Assembly (NCBI GenBank): GCA_030248195.1
Contig: JASAND010018061.1
Location: 1 to 64,000, forward strand
Source: Trissonchulus latispiculum
Lineage: Eukaryota > Nematoda > Enoplea > Enoplida > Ironidae
Length of the DNA stretch: 64,000 nt
Direction: 5' to 3'
Part shown: positions 33,107 to 45,400 of the stretch, in pieces
Layout of the letters: the number at the start of each line of letters is the position of its first letter
Position numbering within the stretch: position 1 is the stretch's first letter
Made by a program: the position numbers and the translations under genes
The notes under the pieces: generated by a model
Seen by the model: the letters and a program-made list of their open reading frames with translations, nothing else
Databases searched by the model: none
What the model was told of the DNA's origin: nothing

Positions 33107-34613
33107 GAAAACACTGGAAGTATGGTTTAAGAAGACGAAAGAAAGAGACTTAAATTGAGACTGAAAGAGATAAGATCCGATATGTTGGAGTGACTACTAA
33201 TGAAGCTTTGGATGGAAGATCCACCAAATCCTCGAATAGCCTGATGGGTTGAGTACGTCCGTCCGTTGGCACTGGTGATCCGGCACAAACCGGGTAAGGC
33301 AAATCAACTGGCAGACGCGATGTCTCGCATCAAGTCCGTTCGTGTGTTACCGAAGCATGAGTGGACTGATGCGGAGTTCGTTGTCGCGTTGGCTGAAGAA
33401 AGCGATCCCTCCCAGTTACAGGACCTGGGGCTTGTTCAAGTTGGACCTCTCTGGTACTATGAGGATTGTGGCGAGCTGCGTCTCTATGTCCCAAAGCGCC
33501 TCCGGCAAGGGCTTGTTCTGGAACACCATGGCGGGGCAAAAGGGGGTCACTTCGGGTGGAGATCTATCTACTCCGAGCTGTCCAAGAGGTTCTTCTGGCC
33601 CGGCATGTCCGCTGACACGAAGCGGTGGGTGTTGGCATGCCAGGTGTGTCGCAAACGCCACGCTGGCTTCAGGGAGGTACCATGCCTGACCCCCATTTGG
33701 GTAGAAGGTCCGAATGAGATGGTGGCCGCAGATATAACCCATTTGCCTCGAAGCCATGAGGGGCATAGGTATGTCCTCGCGGTTATTGACCATTTCAGCA
33801 AGTTTGCGCAAGCCTACATACTTCCTGACATCTCATCGAATTCGGTGATTGTGGCATTGACGAAGTACTTCATGGTGGCTGGGTATCCCAAGAAGGTACT
33901 CACCGAGCAAGGAAGGTGCTTTACCTCACGGAATTTTCAAGCTTTCTGTGAGTCCAAGGGGATTGGTCATGCCATGTCAACGCCCAACCATCCACAGGGG
34001 AATGGTGTGGTCGAACGCTTTATCAGAACTCTGATTGACGTTCTTGCAAAGAAGGCCTCAGCTGACCCTTTGAGATGGGATAGCTACTTGGAGGAAGCCG
34101 TCTCCGCCTCCTTGGACACTCCGCATTCGTCCACCGGCAAGACTCCGCGGGAGATTGCTTTTATTAAAGACGAAAGGCTGCTGCAGGAGATACGCCAAAG
34201 GATCAGCAAGGATCAGCTGTTGCGAAAGCAGGCCTTCGATCGGTCCAAAGCTAGACCGAAAACGTTGCGGTCGGGCGACAAGGTCTGCGTCTATGACCGG
34301 TCGAAGAGAGTCGGAAAGGAAGGAAAGCTGGCGTCCCCCTGGGGAGGCCCTATTTCTGTGGAGGAGGTCTATCCTACCACGGCCCGGTGCGTCTATGGGG
34401 ATGGCACCTCTAAGACGCATTCCAGAAGCAACATTGTGAAGATTCAAAACGCAGAGACGCGTTTTCCTCTGGAAGGGGATGATGAAAAGACTGGAAGTAT
34501 GGTTTAAGAAGACGAAAGAAAGAGACTTAAATTGAGACTGAAAGAGATAAGATCCGATATGTTGGAGTGACTACGTTTCATATATATACATTGCATTGTG
34601 ATAAGAGAACATC

Positions 34614-34698
<85 letters not shown>

Positions 34699-36469
34699 CT
34701 TTGCATTGTTGTGATAGTTGTCGGTGTATGTAGAAGTTTGAGCATATATATACACTGTACCAGTTTAATTTACTGGCGAAAAGCTGGTAAGGTGAGTCAA
34801 GTCCAAATATTAACTTTAATTTAGTCTTTAATTAACATTGAATACCGCTAGAAAAAACTGTGCCACTATAATATGCATTACATGTGCAGGGTTGGGGAAA
34901 TGGGTAAGCCCCTCCAGACCTAGAACAGAGCTCACCCCGCCCAGAGGGGTCCCTCACCCCCCCCCCAGAATCCGGATTATTCCGGTTTTTTGGGCAAAAA
35001 ACCGGAAAAATCTGGTTTTCCGGCGGTCTTAGGCCGCCGGCTCACCCCCCCCAGAATTTCCCCTCCTGCACATGTCTGATAATGTGTCTTTTACTTATTC
35101 AGTCTGCAACATTTTTCAACTGTTTGTCACATCATAAGATAATTTTAGGTTTATTTACCATTTGGGAAGACTGGGAGTTTTTCACTTCATTCTATTTCTT
35201 CTTTATTTCCCTCACAACCATCGGTTTTGGGGACATTGTACCTCATCGAATTAATATCATGGTTATGGTCTTCGGAGTGGTAATAATTGGTATGAATGAA
35301 TGACTCCTCGTGATTGGTGTTGTCTTGCATACAATGTTTTTAATGAAAGCTTAAAAATGTTAGTACTTAGTCTAGTCTAGGAGGATTACAAGTTGTCATG
35401 AACTTGCAAGTTTACGAATGGCTCTGAACTGAGAATATGTTAGATTATATATGTTAGAAGTTAGATTTCAACCGATAAATCTCCACAATGTGTTAAACAT
35501 AGGAAAATGAAAAATTTAGGAAAATTATTCTGCTACCAAAAGTTGGAGCGATGCGAAAGAGTATTTGAGTAGATAGTGTTTTGTTTTACTGTGCAGAATT
35601 GTATATGCCGTTGCTCTCTAAGCTGTTTGACTGCTGGAAATTCTACGCTTTACCCAATCTTCCTTATCATAGGCTAATACAGAACTCAGACTAATACATA
35701 GCGTGCACCTATTTTAGGTCTCTCACTGGTTACAATGTGCATCAATCTAGTGCAAGTAAAATTGGAACATCTCTTTCAAGAGACTGTTATGATGATCTTG
35801 AAGAAATATCAGGACGTTGACGAGCACGCAAATGAGGAACTGCAGGGTCAGAGTACTCAGAAAATTCTACAAAAGTTGCTGGAAAAGGGAAAGGGAAAAG
35901 GGTGGCTTCAGGGTCTGATGGGTCAGCAACAGAAGGATCTCCTAGAAAAGGAAATAAAGAAACGATCAAATCTTAGATCCTTTGGAACCCAAACGGATCC
36001 CTGCAGTTTCGGCATTCCAATTCTGCAACACTGTGATACTCTATTCACCATGAATGCTTCTACTCAAACGCCACCGCAGCCTGTGATCTTGCCGCCAGAA
36101 CTGGTTCAACTGATCGAAAAGGTGCTGATCTCTGAGAGCACTGAAACAGAAAATCCTAACCTGGAAAATAAGATGTCCATGACCACACCAGAAAACCTGT
36201 CTATGGCCAGTTTTTCCTCAGAAGACGAATACGGAGGAATGATTCGCCATCCGGTGGAGCAAATTCGACAAATGATAAACAAGGAAGTGACAACTGAAAC
36301 TTTGTCGTCGGAGGGAACAGCGTCTTCCCTACACTTTTACGATTCCGCCGTCCCGTCTATGGACAATACGCCCAGAAGAAAAGGCAGGCCGTTGGACGAA
36401 TTTGGTGAACTGATGTTCCAAATCGATAAGCTGTTGACTGGGTGTCGATATGTCGTTGCAACCAAGTAA
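30655..36469 (+). CDS. Two-pore-domain potassium channel (TWiK-type), four exons, complete
   Basis: Exons 30655-31282, 31708-32088, 35149-35289 and 35718-36469 join in phase 1 throughout to give 633 codons. All introns are GT-AG (425, 3060 and 428 bp). TM1 is about residues 94-112. An extracellular cap region with N-Y-S sites follows. Pore 1 filter TTIGYGN (207-213) spans the first intron and pore 2 filter TTIGFGD (359-365) lies in exon 3. A loop between TM2 and TM3 is basic, then very acidic (DEAEDEEEEEEQ). After TM4 (LSLVTMCINLVQVKLE) there is a long C-terminal tail with FGTQTDP and NASTQTPP repeats. Role: plasma-membrane leak K+ current setting resting potential. No lesion is visible. Intron 2 hosts transposon debris. 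Confidence 0.93.
32860..33104. repeat. (TA)n microsatellites in K2P intron 2
   Basis: Two long TA runs (about 32862-32916 and 33068-33101) flank the left side of the Gypsy fragment. Reading frames over them are artefacts of the repeat. Confidence 0.9.
33106..33197 (+). repeat. 92-bp direct repeat, left copy
   Basis: TGAAAACACTGGAAG to GGAGTGACTAC. It equals 34483-34574 except for one base (C versus G). The pair brackets the Gypsy integrase fragment. It could be short or truncated LTRs (begins TG, ends AC). Confidence 0.85.
33248..34507 (+). pseudogene. Ty3/Gypsy Pol C-terminus: RNase H end plus integrase
   Basis: An open frame of about 413 codons. It starts in the RNase H tail (VIRHKPGKANQLADAMSRI), followed by the integrase zinc-binding region (LEHHGGAKGGHFGW, later ACQVCRKRH). 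The catalytic core has AADITHL (first Asp), VLTEQGRCF (Glu where the second Asp is expected) and NGVVERFIRTL (catalytic Glu). The C-terminal domain has SGDKVCVYDRS. The stop lies inside the right 92-bp repeat (GSMV, TAA). RT, protease and gag are missing. The frame is open yet 5'-truncated and probably inactive given the D-to-E change. GC content is clearly above the surroundings. Confidence 0.85.
34483..34574 (+). repeat. 92-bp direct repeat, right copy
   Basis: Matches 33106-33197 with one mismatch. It contains the last codons and stop of the integrase frame, as the 3' LTR of some Gypsy elements does. Confidence 0.85.
34618..34694. repeat. (TA)n microsatellite
   Basis: A run of about 75 bp of alternating TA in K2P intron 2, right of the Gypsy fragment. 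Confidence 0.95.
34887..35068. mobile_element. Small hAT-like MITE in K2P intron 2
   Basis: Ends CAGGGTTGGGGAAA and TTTCCCCTCCTG are inverted repeats (imperfect). The flanking 8-mers TACATGTG and CACATGTC agree at six of eight positions, as an eroded target duplication. The interior has GGCCGCCGG-type inverted pieces and C runs. It ends 80 bp before exon 3. Confidence 0.6.
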
Positions 36470-37469
36470 GACTTTTAGATTTCAACTTTCTAGCTAGATA
36501 ACCAAACTGTGTAGATGTGAGTATAGCTATTACCTAGTTTATTTTTAGACAAATTTTTATGTAGGGAAGGTTCCATTGATGACTCACTCAAACTAGGGGT
36601 CATATTTTTAGAATTTATTGCAAATTTCGTTGTTTTTGTATGTAAAAATGCGAATGACTAAATTGCAAATTTTACAATACAATTTAGCTTAGCCTAGAAA
36701 TGGCAACATTTCGTTGTTAGCTAGCTAAAAAGTGAAAATTCCTCAAAACAGGCGACGTTGGAAAAAGCTTTGAAAATTGAACAAAAATGGTAACATTTGG
36801 TAATCTATTGGGTTATAAGAGAGCTCGCTGAACGGAGAGCTGCTAGTAAAATACTCCAGAAAGTTTGCGCGAACAATCCTCCATCTCTTAGGAGAAGGAC
36901 AGTGTCAATACCTGTTGATATGTTTGCAATCATCAGCTGAGGTTTGCTGTAGTCAACAACATCCCTACATCATCTATTGGATACCATCCACCCGTCCCGT
37001 GACCTGCGAATAGAGTCCTCCCTTCGAAACCAGACTCGCAGAGAGTCTATTCGGAATCCTACAATCTTGTTATTCAAATCTGTTTGATGTGCCATGGGCA
37101 AGATGGGTTAACTGTGGTAGGTACCTAGTGTTGAAATAAGGTATCGAAGCCACTCATTTTCAGTCAAGAAAATATCGCAAACTTGCAACGTAAGCGTATA
37201 AAATTATACCGGCCGCCCCTCCCCTTTTCGTATTGAGGACAACTCTACCACTCCTAGTATGTATATATATACGCGTTTCCTTACTAAGCTTGACGAGATT
37301 TTAAAAATGAGGTATGTCCGGTGATCAGAAAAGCCACATAGCGTTATGTGGACTCCAAATAATGCCGGATTCTAGCGGAGGTCCACCTATCGCCGTCAAT
37401 ATGGGAACATATATATATAATCGTATACATATAAACTCTTGAATCGCTGACGAGTACGCATTGTAACGC
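36470..37469. other. Downstream region of the K2P gene
   Basis: Contains the 3' UTR. No canonical AATAAA is evident close to the stop. No further gene seen. Confidence 0.4.
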
Positions 37470-37920
37470 AGTACGCAGTGTGGGCATCATTCGAAAGCTA
37501 TTGATGAACTGAACAAATCTTGTAATAGAACCAATGTCCAAAAATGCATCAAATTCCCGGAATTCATAAATTCCGGATTTCACTCTAGCTTGGAAGTTTT
37601 TCTTGAATTCCGAGAAGTGGTCTCATTTCTGTGAGTTGGCTCCATTAAAAACTTTGCTCAGCTCATCAAGAGCTTTCGAATAATACCCATATTGAGGGGT
37701 ATTGGAGAAAATTTTTAAAATCCGGAAAATCCTATTTTAGCGAATTCCGGGAATTGAGTTCACTTTTACGGCTTCATTCTATTACAAAAGTTGTTCAGCC
37801 CGGTATAAGCTTTCGAATGATACCTAGTTTGTGGGTATTGGTGAAAATTTTCAAAATTCGGAAATTTTGAAATCCCGGAATTCAGGAAATTGAGTACATT
37901 TTCGTGAAAACCTTCCAGGA
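37470..37920. repeat. Degenerate ~150-160 bp satellite, both orientations
   Basis: The unit phrase TTGTTCAGC..(G/A)TC...AGCTTTCGAATGATACC followed by a GAATTCCGGGAATTGAGT.CACTTTT box occurs at about 37655-37770 and 37790-37905. A reverse-complement unit lies at 37485-37560 (TCGAAAGCTATTGATGAACTG). More units appear inside the hAT element (39250-39640). Confidence 0.65.
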
Positions 37921-38236
37921 GCAAAAATCTGTAGCGGGAGCAGCTCAATTCGATTGTCAAAACAAAATTTTGATTGCGATAAAATTGGGCGAAAAACTAA
38001 AAATTTTAAATTTTCCGTGAATGAAATCCGGAATTTCGGAGTTTTCCGGATTTTCGAAATCTCGGGTTTCTGTGATTCTAGAAATATATACATTATATAG
38101 GCTACCTTCAAATGATAACTCAGGACAGCCGCTCACATTTCGGTTCCAAGAATTTTTGGTCAGACTTTAGTTTGGTCAAATCACTGAAATTAGCTCAAAC
38201 TGCCAACTCTTGTTGGTAGTAGTAGTGATAAAATAG

Positions 38237-38350
38237 TAGTGATGTGGATCGGATCGGATCGGCAGCCAAAATTACCTACCGATTCGATCCGCCAATTGGT
38301 CGTCGATCCGATCCAGCCCCGGATCGGACCGATCCGATCCGGCCGTAACT
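38237..38350. mobile_element. Partial hAT terminus (GGATC-rich)
   Basis: Starts TAGTGATGTGGATCGG, then GGCAGCCAAAATTACCTACCGATTC. This matches the reverse complement of the right end of the element at 38586-40243 better than its left end. It is a solo or truncated copy of the same family 350 bp away. Confidence 0.7.
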
Positions 38351-38585
38351 TTTAGTTGTTAGTGATAAACTATTAATTGTACACAATTTCTTCTCATCAG
38401 GCTTGCTGTTACTTAACAGTCATAACTACAAGTAAAGCGGTGCATCCGCTCATAATTGATGAACTACTAATTCCTATTTTTGCTTTGTGTTGCTAAAATA
38501 CTTTTAGATAAATGTTAAGCAATATCAAAATATACTATTCTTGATTGCTCAACTTTCACAAGATGCTTGATTTCAAACTTTGTAT

Positions 38586-40243
38586 TAGTGATGTGGATCG
38601 GATCGGCGGATCGGATCGGATCGACCGATCCGGGGTCGGATCGGATCGGATCGACGAATTTTCGGATCGGATCGGCCGGATCGGATCGGCTTGATTTTTC
38701 CGGATCGGCGATCCGGCAAATGAGGAAAATTTTGAAAATTTTTACCAATTTTTTTACAAAATTACAAAACTTTTTGAAGAAATTTTCAAAATCTTTCCTG
38801 AATTTTGTTCAAATGTTGAATTTTCTGTTGTTTATGTTTTTGCTTTATGTGCTCTCTTTGGATAAATAAATTTCTTAAATGTATATATAAAAAGAGTCAA
38901 ATGGAATTGCTCTCTAATATTTCCTGCTAATTAATTTTTGGACAGTCTGTCCCTCTTTTTAAATTCAGCACCGCTGTCTACTGAGAGTGACTTATTCTGA
39001 TTTGATTGAGAACTTGTGCCTCTTGTGAGTGACAAATGTTCTCAACTAATAGGAATGTTGTTTGAAATTAGAAAATTCCATGGGATTAAACCATGGAAAA
39101 TATTTAATATTTAACATTAATTATTTAATTTATTAAAAATTTAAATTTTTCCAAAATTTTATCACATTCAAAATTTTGTATCCATGATCGAATACAGCTG
39201 TTCCAGGTGCATATTTTAACACTTGCATTTGAATGATAGGGTATTATTTAAAAGCTGATTATGAGCTGGAAATAAAACCTGAAAATTCGAGTTCACTATT
39301 CATAAATGGAAGTTTTTGTGAATTCCTGGAACAGGGCGCATTTCTGGAATGTAGTTGTATTATAAAGGTTGTTCAGCTCGTCAAGACCTTTCGAGCCACC
39401 CCAAGACCCATAGAACCATAACTGTTGGTGATGGCAATCATTTAAATTCGGAAAAATCTTGTTTTCGTGAATTTTGGAATCGAGTGCACTTTGGGAAGTG
39501 ATTGTATTATTAAACGTCTTCAGATTGTGAAGAGCTTTTAAATGATTACCATATCGTGGGCATTAAAATTTTTAAAAACCGAAAATTGGGTGCACTTTGG
39601 CTGAAAAGGTTGTAAGTGCAAAAATATGCCACGTAACCAGATCTACATTGATCACGAAAACTAAACCTTCAACGTACATGAATTTGAGCAAACCTTTCAA
39701 TATTTTAGATTTTCCGTAAATAAAACCTGGGATTGAGGATTTTTCCGATTTTCCCTTTCCCCAATTCCGACTGATATTAAACCAGATATATCCATTGTTT
39801 GCTTATAAATACGACCAAAGTTTGTAAGCACATTTTTTGTGTTCTACAACCCTAGCTTCTTCAATTTCATCTTACCCTTATATAGTTAACACTTCTCATT
39901 GTCTTTTGTGTAGTTCTCACTAGATCTTAACCTCCCAAAACAAACCAAATCGTTATTTTCAAAGGTGACTAAACATCATTTTGCAGCTGCAGTTTCTGAT
40001 ACGGGCTTTCAGAATTAGTCAATGAGATTCAGATGCGAAGTTTGATGAAGAGTTTTGCAAAATAATGGGAAATTGGAAAATATAGCAATTTAAGTGTCTA
40101 CAATTGAAAATTCAAATTATGGTCGGATCGGATCGGATCGGTCCGATCCGGGGCTGGATCGGATCGGATCGGATCGCCGGCCATTTGCCGGATCGGATCG
40201 GTAGGTGATTTTGGCTGCCGATCCGATCCGATCCACATCACTA
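38586..40243. mobile_element. 1.66-kb non-autonomous hAT-type element with 8-bp TSD
   Basis: The left end TAGTGATGTGGATCGGATCGG and the right end (reverse complement) share their first 21 bases. Both ends then run into CGGATC-repeat tracts of about 100 bp. An exact 8-bp duplication CTTTGTAT flanks it (38578-38585 and 40244-40251). The interior is AT-rich with satellite units (39250-39640) and no transposase. 8-bp duplications and a TAGTGATG-type end fit the hAT superfamily. Confidence 0.88.
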
Positions 40244-40378
40244 CTTTGTATGTCCCATGTCCATAGTCATATAGCTGAACCTAATTCTGAAAAGTGGGCA
40301 TCAGAAACGACAGAACTAATAAACTTTTGTTGTGCATTGTTTCTTTAAAAATTAAAAACAACCTAAATTTCAAGACTT

Positions 40379-40520
40379 ACCCTGGACTGCACCAACAAAG
40401 TATAAGAATAGCTGCGGAATAGCAAAAGGCTAAGTCCGATTTTTGAATGGGAAACCAGTAGTTAGTTAACCTTCTGCTATTCTGCTACTATTCTTAAACT
40501 TCGTTGGTGCAGTCCAGGGT
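40379..40520. mobile_element. 142-bp hairpin MITE
   Basis: CCCTGGACTGCACCAAC at the left pairs with GTTGGTGCAGTCCAGGG at the right, and pairing continues imperfectly for about 50 bp (AAGTATAAGAATAG / CTATTCTTAAACTT). The whole element would fold into one long hairpin. Flanking TTA / TCA could be an eroded 3-bp duplication. Confidence 0.75.
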
Positions 40521-40529
40521 CAGGGCCTT

Positions 40530-41054
40530 TTCGATTGCGAGTTAAAATGAGCTCTTTAACACTCATTAAACCCTGTGCGAGAAAAGAATTGAGTTACTTT
40601 ATCTGCTTTAGTTCGTTTAACTAGTTGCGAAAAATTATTCGATAGCTTGCATAAATGAGGAAATTATACCTTGCAAAAATTTCAAGTAGGTGTCCCCGAA
40701 AACGTTAATAGAAACGTCAGCAAAATCGGAGAAAACATTTTTCTTTCCCTGGGGCTTTACTAAATTTTAAATTTCATAACGTTACTGCATATCGATCAGA
40801 CATGCTGTCGAATAGAATCGGTTCAATAGAATTTGAACTAAATCGGTGAAGGTTTGCATAAAGAACAGGCTATGTTTGACGCTCGTAACTTACGTCTCAG
40901 TCTCGACGTTTCATTTTCCGTCAAAGCTTTAGTTGATTTCCCAAATTTACTATATTTGGAGACGACACAAAACAAACTTTATATTACATCGTTAAAAATC
41001 ATAACAAACTGTTTCTAATTATTACAAAACCTTCAGCACTTTCTGCAATACAAC
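40530..41054. other. Non-coding AT-rich spacer
   Basis: No gene, RNA or clear repeat seen. Confidence 0.4.
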
Positions 41055-41058
41055 TTAA

Positions 41059-42065
41059 GGTGCTGGTATCCTTTTGTGCAGTGCTTTTGTAGTGATTTTT
41101 CGAAACGCTATAACTTTCGCAATTTTGGGAGTTGGAAAGAGCTTTATACATCGTTTTAAAGCTTATAATCTGTACATTAACATGAGCTTACGAAACTAGC
41201 AAAATTGGCAAAAAATAACAAAAAACTTCCGACATGCTGACATCCGACAGACTGAATATAGACCAAAAATTTTTGAACATCGATTTCTCAAAACTGTAGA
41301 ATCGGCCAAAATTTTTTCTTGTGCCATGGTATGAAGGACATGTGGGCCGAGGGACATTTTTATGGATTTGGCTCAACAAGTCTCAGTACTCCAGAAAATC
41401 CGGCAAATGCGCGATGACACGAAATTTCGCAACTTTCTATTCAGTTTTCTCACAACTGGAGAAGTTTTAGCTCAAACCAAGAAAAATGTCCCTCCGCAAT
41501 AGGGCGAATTTTCATTCAGCCAAAAATCACGCGAATCCATTGGGCAGTTTTTGAGAAATCAATGTTCAAAACAAAATAATCGCAATTTTGCCAAAATGGT
41601 TTTTCGGCGAATTTCCTAGCTTGAAGTAACGAACTCCAGCGAATAGGTATTGATAAAATGGGCAATTGGACGGTGTATCGATTGAGTATAAATAAGCCGA
41701 AATTGTCTGTAAGATTTGGCAGTAATTTTGAAAAAACTGATTTCGTCAAAAATGGCCATTTTTTGACCCCAAAAATCGTTTTTGGCTTATACTGCCTTAA
41801 CTACTAGAGGTAGCTCAAAAGTTGTAAAAGCAAAAATGTTCATTTTGGTGCCCTCTTTCCAGCCATAGCAACCAATCCGGTGTAGCGACTATGTACTGAG
41901 AGAATAAGGGCTAAAACCAAAACTTTCTTGTCTTTACACCTAAAAATCCGGGACTGGTCCCAGAATGTTAAAGAGCACGAAAATAATGTATTTGGAAAGT
42001 TTCATCCACTTTCACAAAGAATTGAAGCCTGTAGGGTCGAATTTACACAAAGCGATACCAGCACC
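41059..42065. mobile_element. 1.0-kb TTAA-flanked MITE
   Basis: TIR GGTGCTGGTATC, then a shared TTTGTG a few bases further. The left copy is at 41059 and the right copy ends at 42065. Both sides are TTAA (41055-41058 and 42066-42069), the target of piggyBac/Kolobok-type transposases. The interior is non-coding. Confidence 0.8.
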
Positions 42066-42411
42066 TTAAGGGAGGGGGTCGCCGGGTACCAAATTTTATA
42101 GTCACCGATTTCGCTCATTTTCGAGTATAATATATATACCGCCATGTGTCCAAAAACAAGACAAATTTATAGTCCAGGGTCAATCCAGTTTAGTTCAAAT
42201 ACCTACAATTTAGTATTTACGTCAGTATTCCTCGCTGAGGGTTTCGAAGTCGTATACACATAGGATGACAAAGGACTACGGCCTAATCAATACATCAAAT
42301 TAAAGCCTCTATCTGGGGCTATTTATTGCTGCACAAATGACAATGATACGCCAAGTAGTTAGCAAGTAAAGATGCTTGAAGGATTTGATCATGCTCATTC
42401 CGACTGTTATA

Positions 42412-42446
42412 CTTACTTGTACTTTACTTTACTTGTTCCATCTCCA
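42412..42446 (-). repeat. 3' tail of the RTE-like LINE
   Basis: On the - strand, downstream of the ORF stop: AAGTAAAGTAAAGTACAAGTA. Short-tandem-repeat tails of this kind end RTE-type LINEs. Confidence 0.6.
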
Positions 42447-45400
42447 TTACTGCTGCAGCAATCTGATGGGCTCCGGATCCATACCAACTTGATTAACCAT
42501 TGCCCTCCACTGGTTTCTGTCTTGAGCCATGGTTTTGACCACATCATCCCACCGGTACCCAGCGTTTCTATATGGGGTCATGTGGGCCCATAGGTCCTTT
42601 TCCACTACCTGCCGCCATGACGTTGCCGGCCGACCGGGTGGTTTCCGCCAGTGACCCGGGATGGAGGAGAAGAACACCTTTCCCGGTGCCCGTAAGGGAT
42701 CCATCCGCCCTAAGTGGCCCAGCCACCGGAGGCGGCCGCGTTGGAGATAGGCTGATAGTCGTTTGTGATTGTGGCATATGTTGTAGAGATCCGTATTTCG
42801 AATATTGTCTCGCCGCCTAATTCTTAGTATGGTGCGTAGGCAGGCGCGTTCGAAAACCTCCAGTTTCTGAAGGTCCGATTTTCGCACTACCCACGATTCG
42901 CTGGCATACAGTAGCACAGGCACAACCATAGCATCGAATACGCGCAGCTTCGTTTTTACGGAGATCTGCCGCCGGGACCAAAGGCATCTGTATAGTTGAC
43001 GAAAAACAGCACTAGCCTTGGCCAGTCTAGCATCAGTTTCAGAACCCTGGTCACAGCCATTGGAGACAATGCTGCCCAGATAAGGAAAATTACGGACTCT
43101 TTCCACTGTTTCTTCGTTGACCGTCACGTTACCAGGGCCTACGGCAGATGTGACCGGAGGGACAACCTTGCATTTCCCAGCATTTAACAGAAGACCGACC
43201 AGTCGGCCATATCCATCGACCCGGTTGCACTGTTGCTGCAAACGATCTTCGGAGCTAGCTAGCAACACCAGATCATCTGCATATTCTAGATCAGCCAGCC
43301 ACATATTTTCAGCCACCTCTACTCCGTCCCCATCTAGGACAGCCTGTTGCATCACCCACTCGATGGCCAGGAGGAACAGAAGAGGAGACAGAATATCTCC
43401 CTGTCGTACGCCGGTCGAGACTTTAAATTCATCCGTAAGTGAGCCATCGACGCGTACTTGACAAACTGATGTTTCATACATGTCTTTAATTATTTCCACC
43501 AGGACGGAGGGGATGCCAGCGTGTGAGAGAAGAGTCCACAAGCAGCTGCGATCTATACTATCAAATGCTGCCTTGAAATCCAGAAAGGCAAGCCATGTGT
43601 CCTTTTTATGGATCTTCCTACGGTGCAACAGCTCTCGTAGAAGGAAAATTTGATCTACGGTGCCGCGTCCTTTCCGGAAGCCGGCTTGCTGATCCCTCAT
43701 CCGACTGTCCAACTGCGACACAATTCTTCTCAGGATAATCAGCGACAGTATTTTCCCTGCAATTGGTAGCAAGGAGATGCCTCGATAGTTATCACAAGCC
43801 TGTCTGTCACCTTTCTTCAACACAGGAACAATGATTGCCCTCTGCCACTGGGTGGGAGAATGTCTTTGCACCCAGATTTTCTCGAATAACTTCTCTAGGT
43901 GTGGGGCAATTTCTGTGTCTGCTGCCAGGAACAGTTCTGGACTTAGTCCATCATAGCCGGCAGCTTTACGAGGTTTTAGGAGGCGAATAGCATCTATGAT
44001 TTCGGCTGTAGTAGGTGGTCCTCCAACTATGGTCTCGTCGTCCGGTCGGATGAGAGGCGGTTGAGGAGGTTGAGCACCAGGTAGAGTGGGTTGCGGAACA
44101 GGCCGATTGAGCAGTGAATCAAAATGTTGTTTCCAGCGGTCTAATTGGAGAGATTTATCTTTGATTAAGTTTCCATTACGGTCCTTCACAGCTCCACAGA
44201 CTGGTGGTTTCCTGCCAGTGGCCTCACGTAGTAAAGCAAACAGAGATCTGGAATTACCAGTTCGGCCAGCATTCTCCATTTTCTGGGCCAGATTGTTCCA
44301 GTTCCTTTCCTTATCCCTCTTAAGTTGACGCCGTAGTGCCTTCTTCAAGAGTTTCTTGGTCTCCGGGTTTGCGGCATCCCGACAGGCAGCTGCTAACCTG
44401 TCTGATTCAGCCGAAAGTGGTACCGGTCTTCGTCTACCTGGTTTGCGACCAAGGACCTGTAGTGCCGGTTTACTTATGCAGTCCGCCATTTTCGACCACA
44501 ACAGATCCAGTGGAATGTCATCATCATCAGATTGTCCTTCAGCCAAAGCTTCGAACCTGTTTCTGACTTCAATTTTGAATGCCCGTAGACTATCTGGGTC
44601 CTTCAGTTTTTCCAGGTTATATTGTGCAGTTCTTGTGGTCTTGGGGACAGCAGCTAGTTTCAGGTTTATTTTTGCAAGCACCAATTCATGATCTGAGGGA
44701 AGGGCAGTTCTCCGTTTGATCCTGACATCGACAACAGATGACTGCCATCGCCGTCTGACCAGAACATAGTCTAATAATTTGGCAGTTCGTCCGGTATTAC
44801 TCCTCCAGGAAAGGAAATGGGCAGCTTTGTGCCGGAAAAAGCTGTTGGTTATGACAAGATCGTAAGTGTCCGCCAAAGATAGTAAGCGCGTACCGTTGTT
44901 ATTTAGTGACCCTGTACCAAATGGGCCACGGGCTCGGCTGTCGTTGCGGCTGTGGCCAAGCTCAGCGTTAAAATCGCCAAGCAGCAGTAGGAAATCCGAG
45001 TTCGGAATGCCGGCAAAGGCGTCCTGTAGTTGCTGGTAAAAATCGTCCTTCGTATCATCGTCGGAAACGTCAGTCGGTGCATAGCAGCCAATGACAGAAA
45101 CATAACCGTTCCAGGATTTCAAACGAGCATACAATAACCTGTCACTTATTCCCTGGAAGGCTACCAGAGACTTAGAGATTTCTTCAGACAGAGCAAGCCC
45201 GACTCCTCTGACAGCGTGGATCTCGTGCCCACTATAGTGAAGGCTGTATTTCGTATTATCCCCGATGATGTCGACACCAGAGCCTGGGATTCGGACTTCG
45301 GTCAGGACAGCAATGCCAACATTATGGCAGGCAAGGTCAGCGGCTATGACGCTGCGGCGGGTTGGATCAGCAGCAGTTTGTACGTTCCAGGTGGCAACCA

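Noticed and set aside
33330..34447. Several overlapping frames across the Gypsy integrase
   Set aside because: Shadows of the real integrase frame caused by its high GC content.
32755..34824. Frames encoding YIYIYIYI runs
   Set aside because: These translate (TA)n microsatellites.
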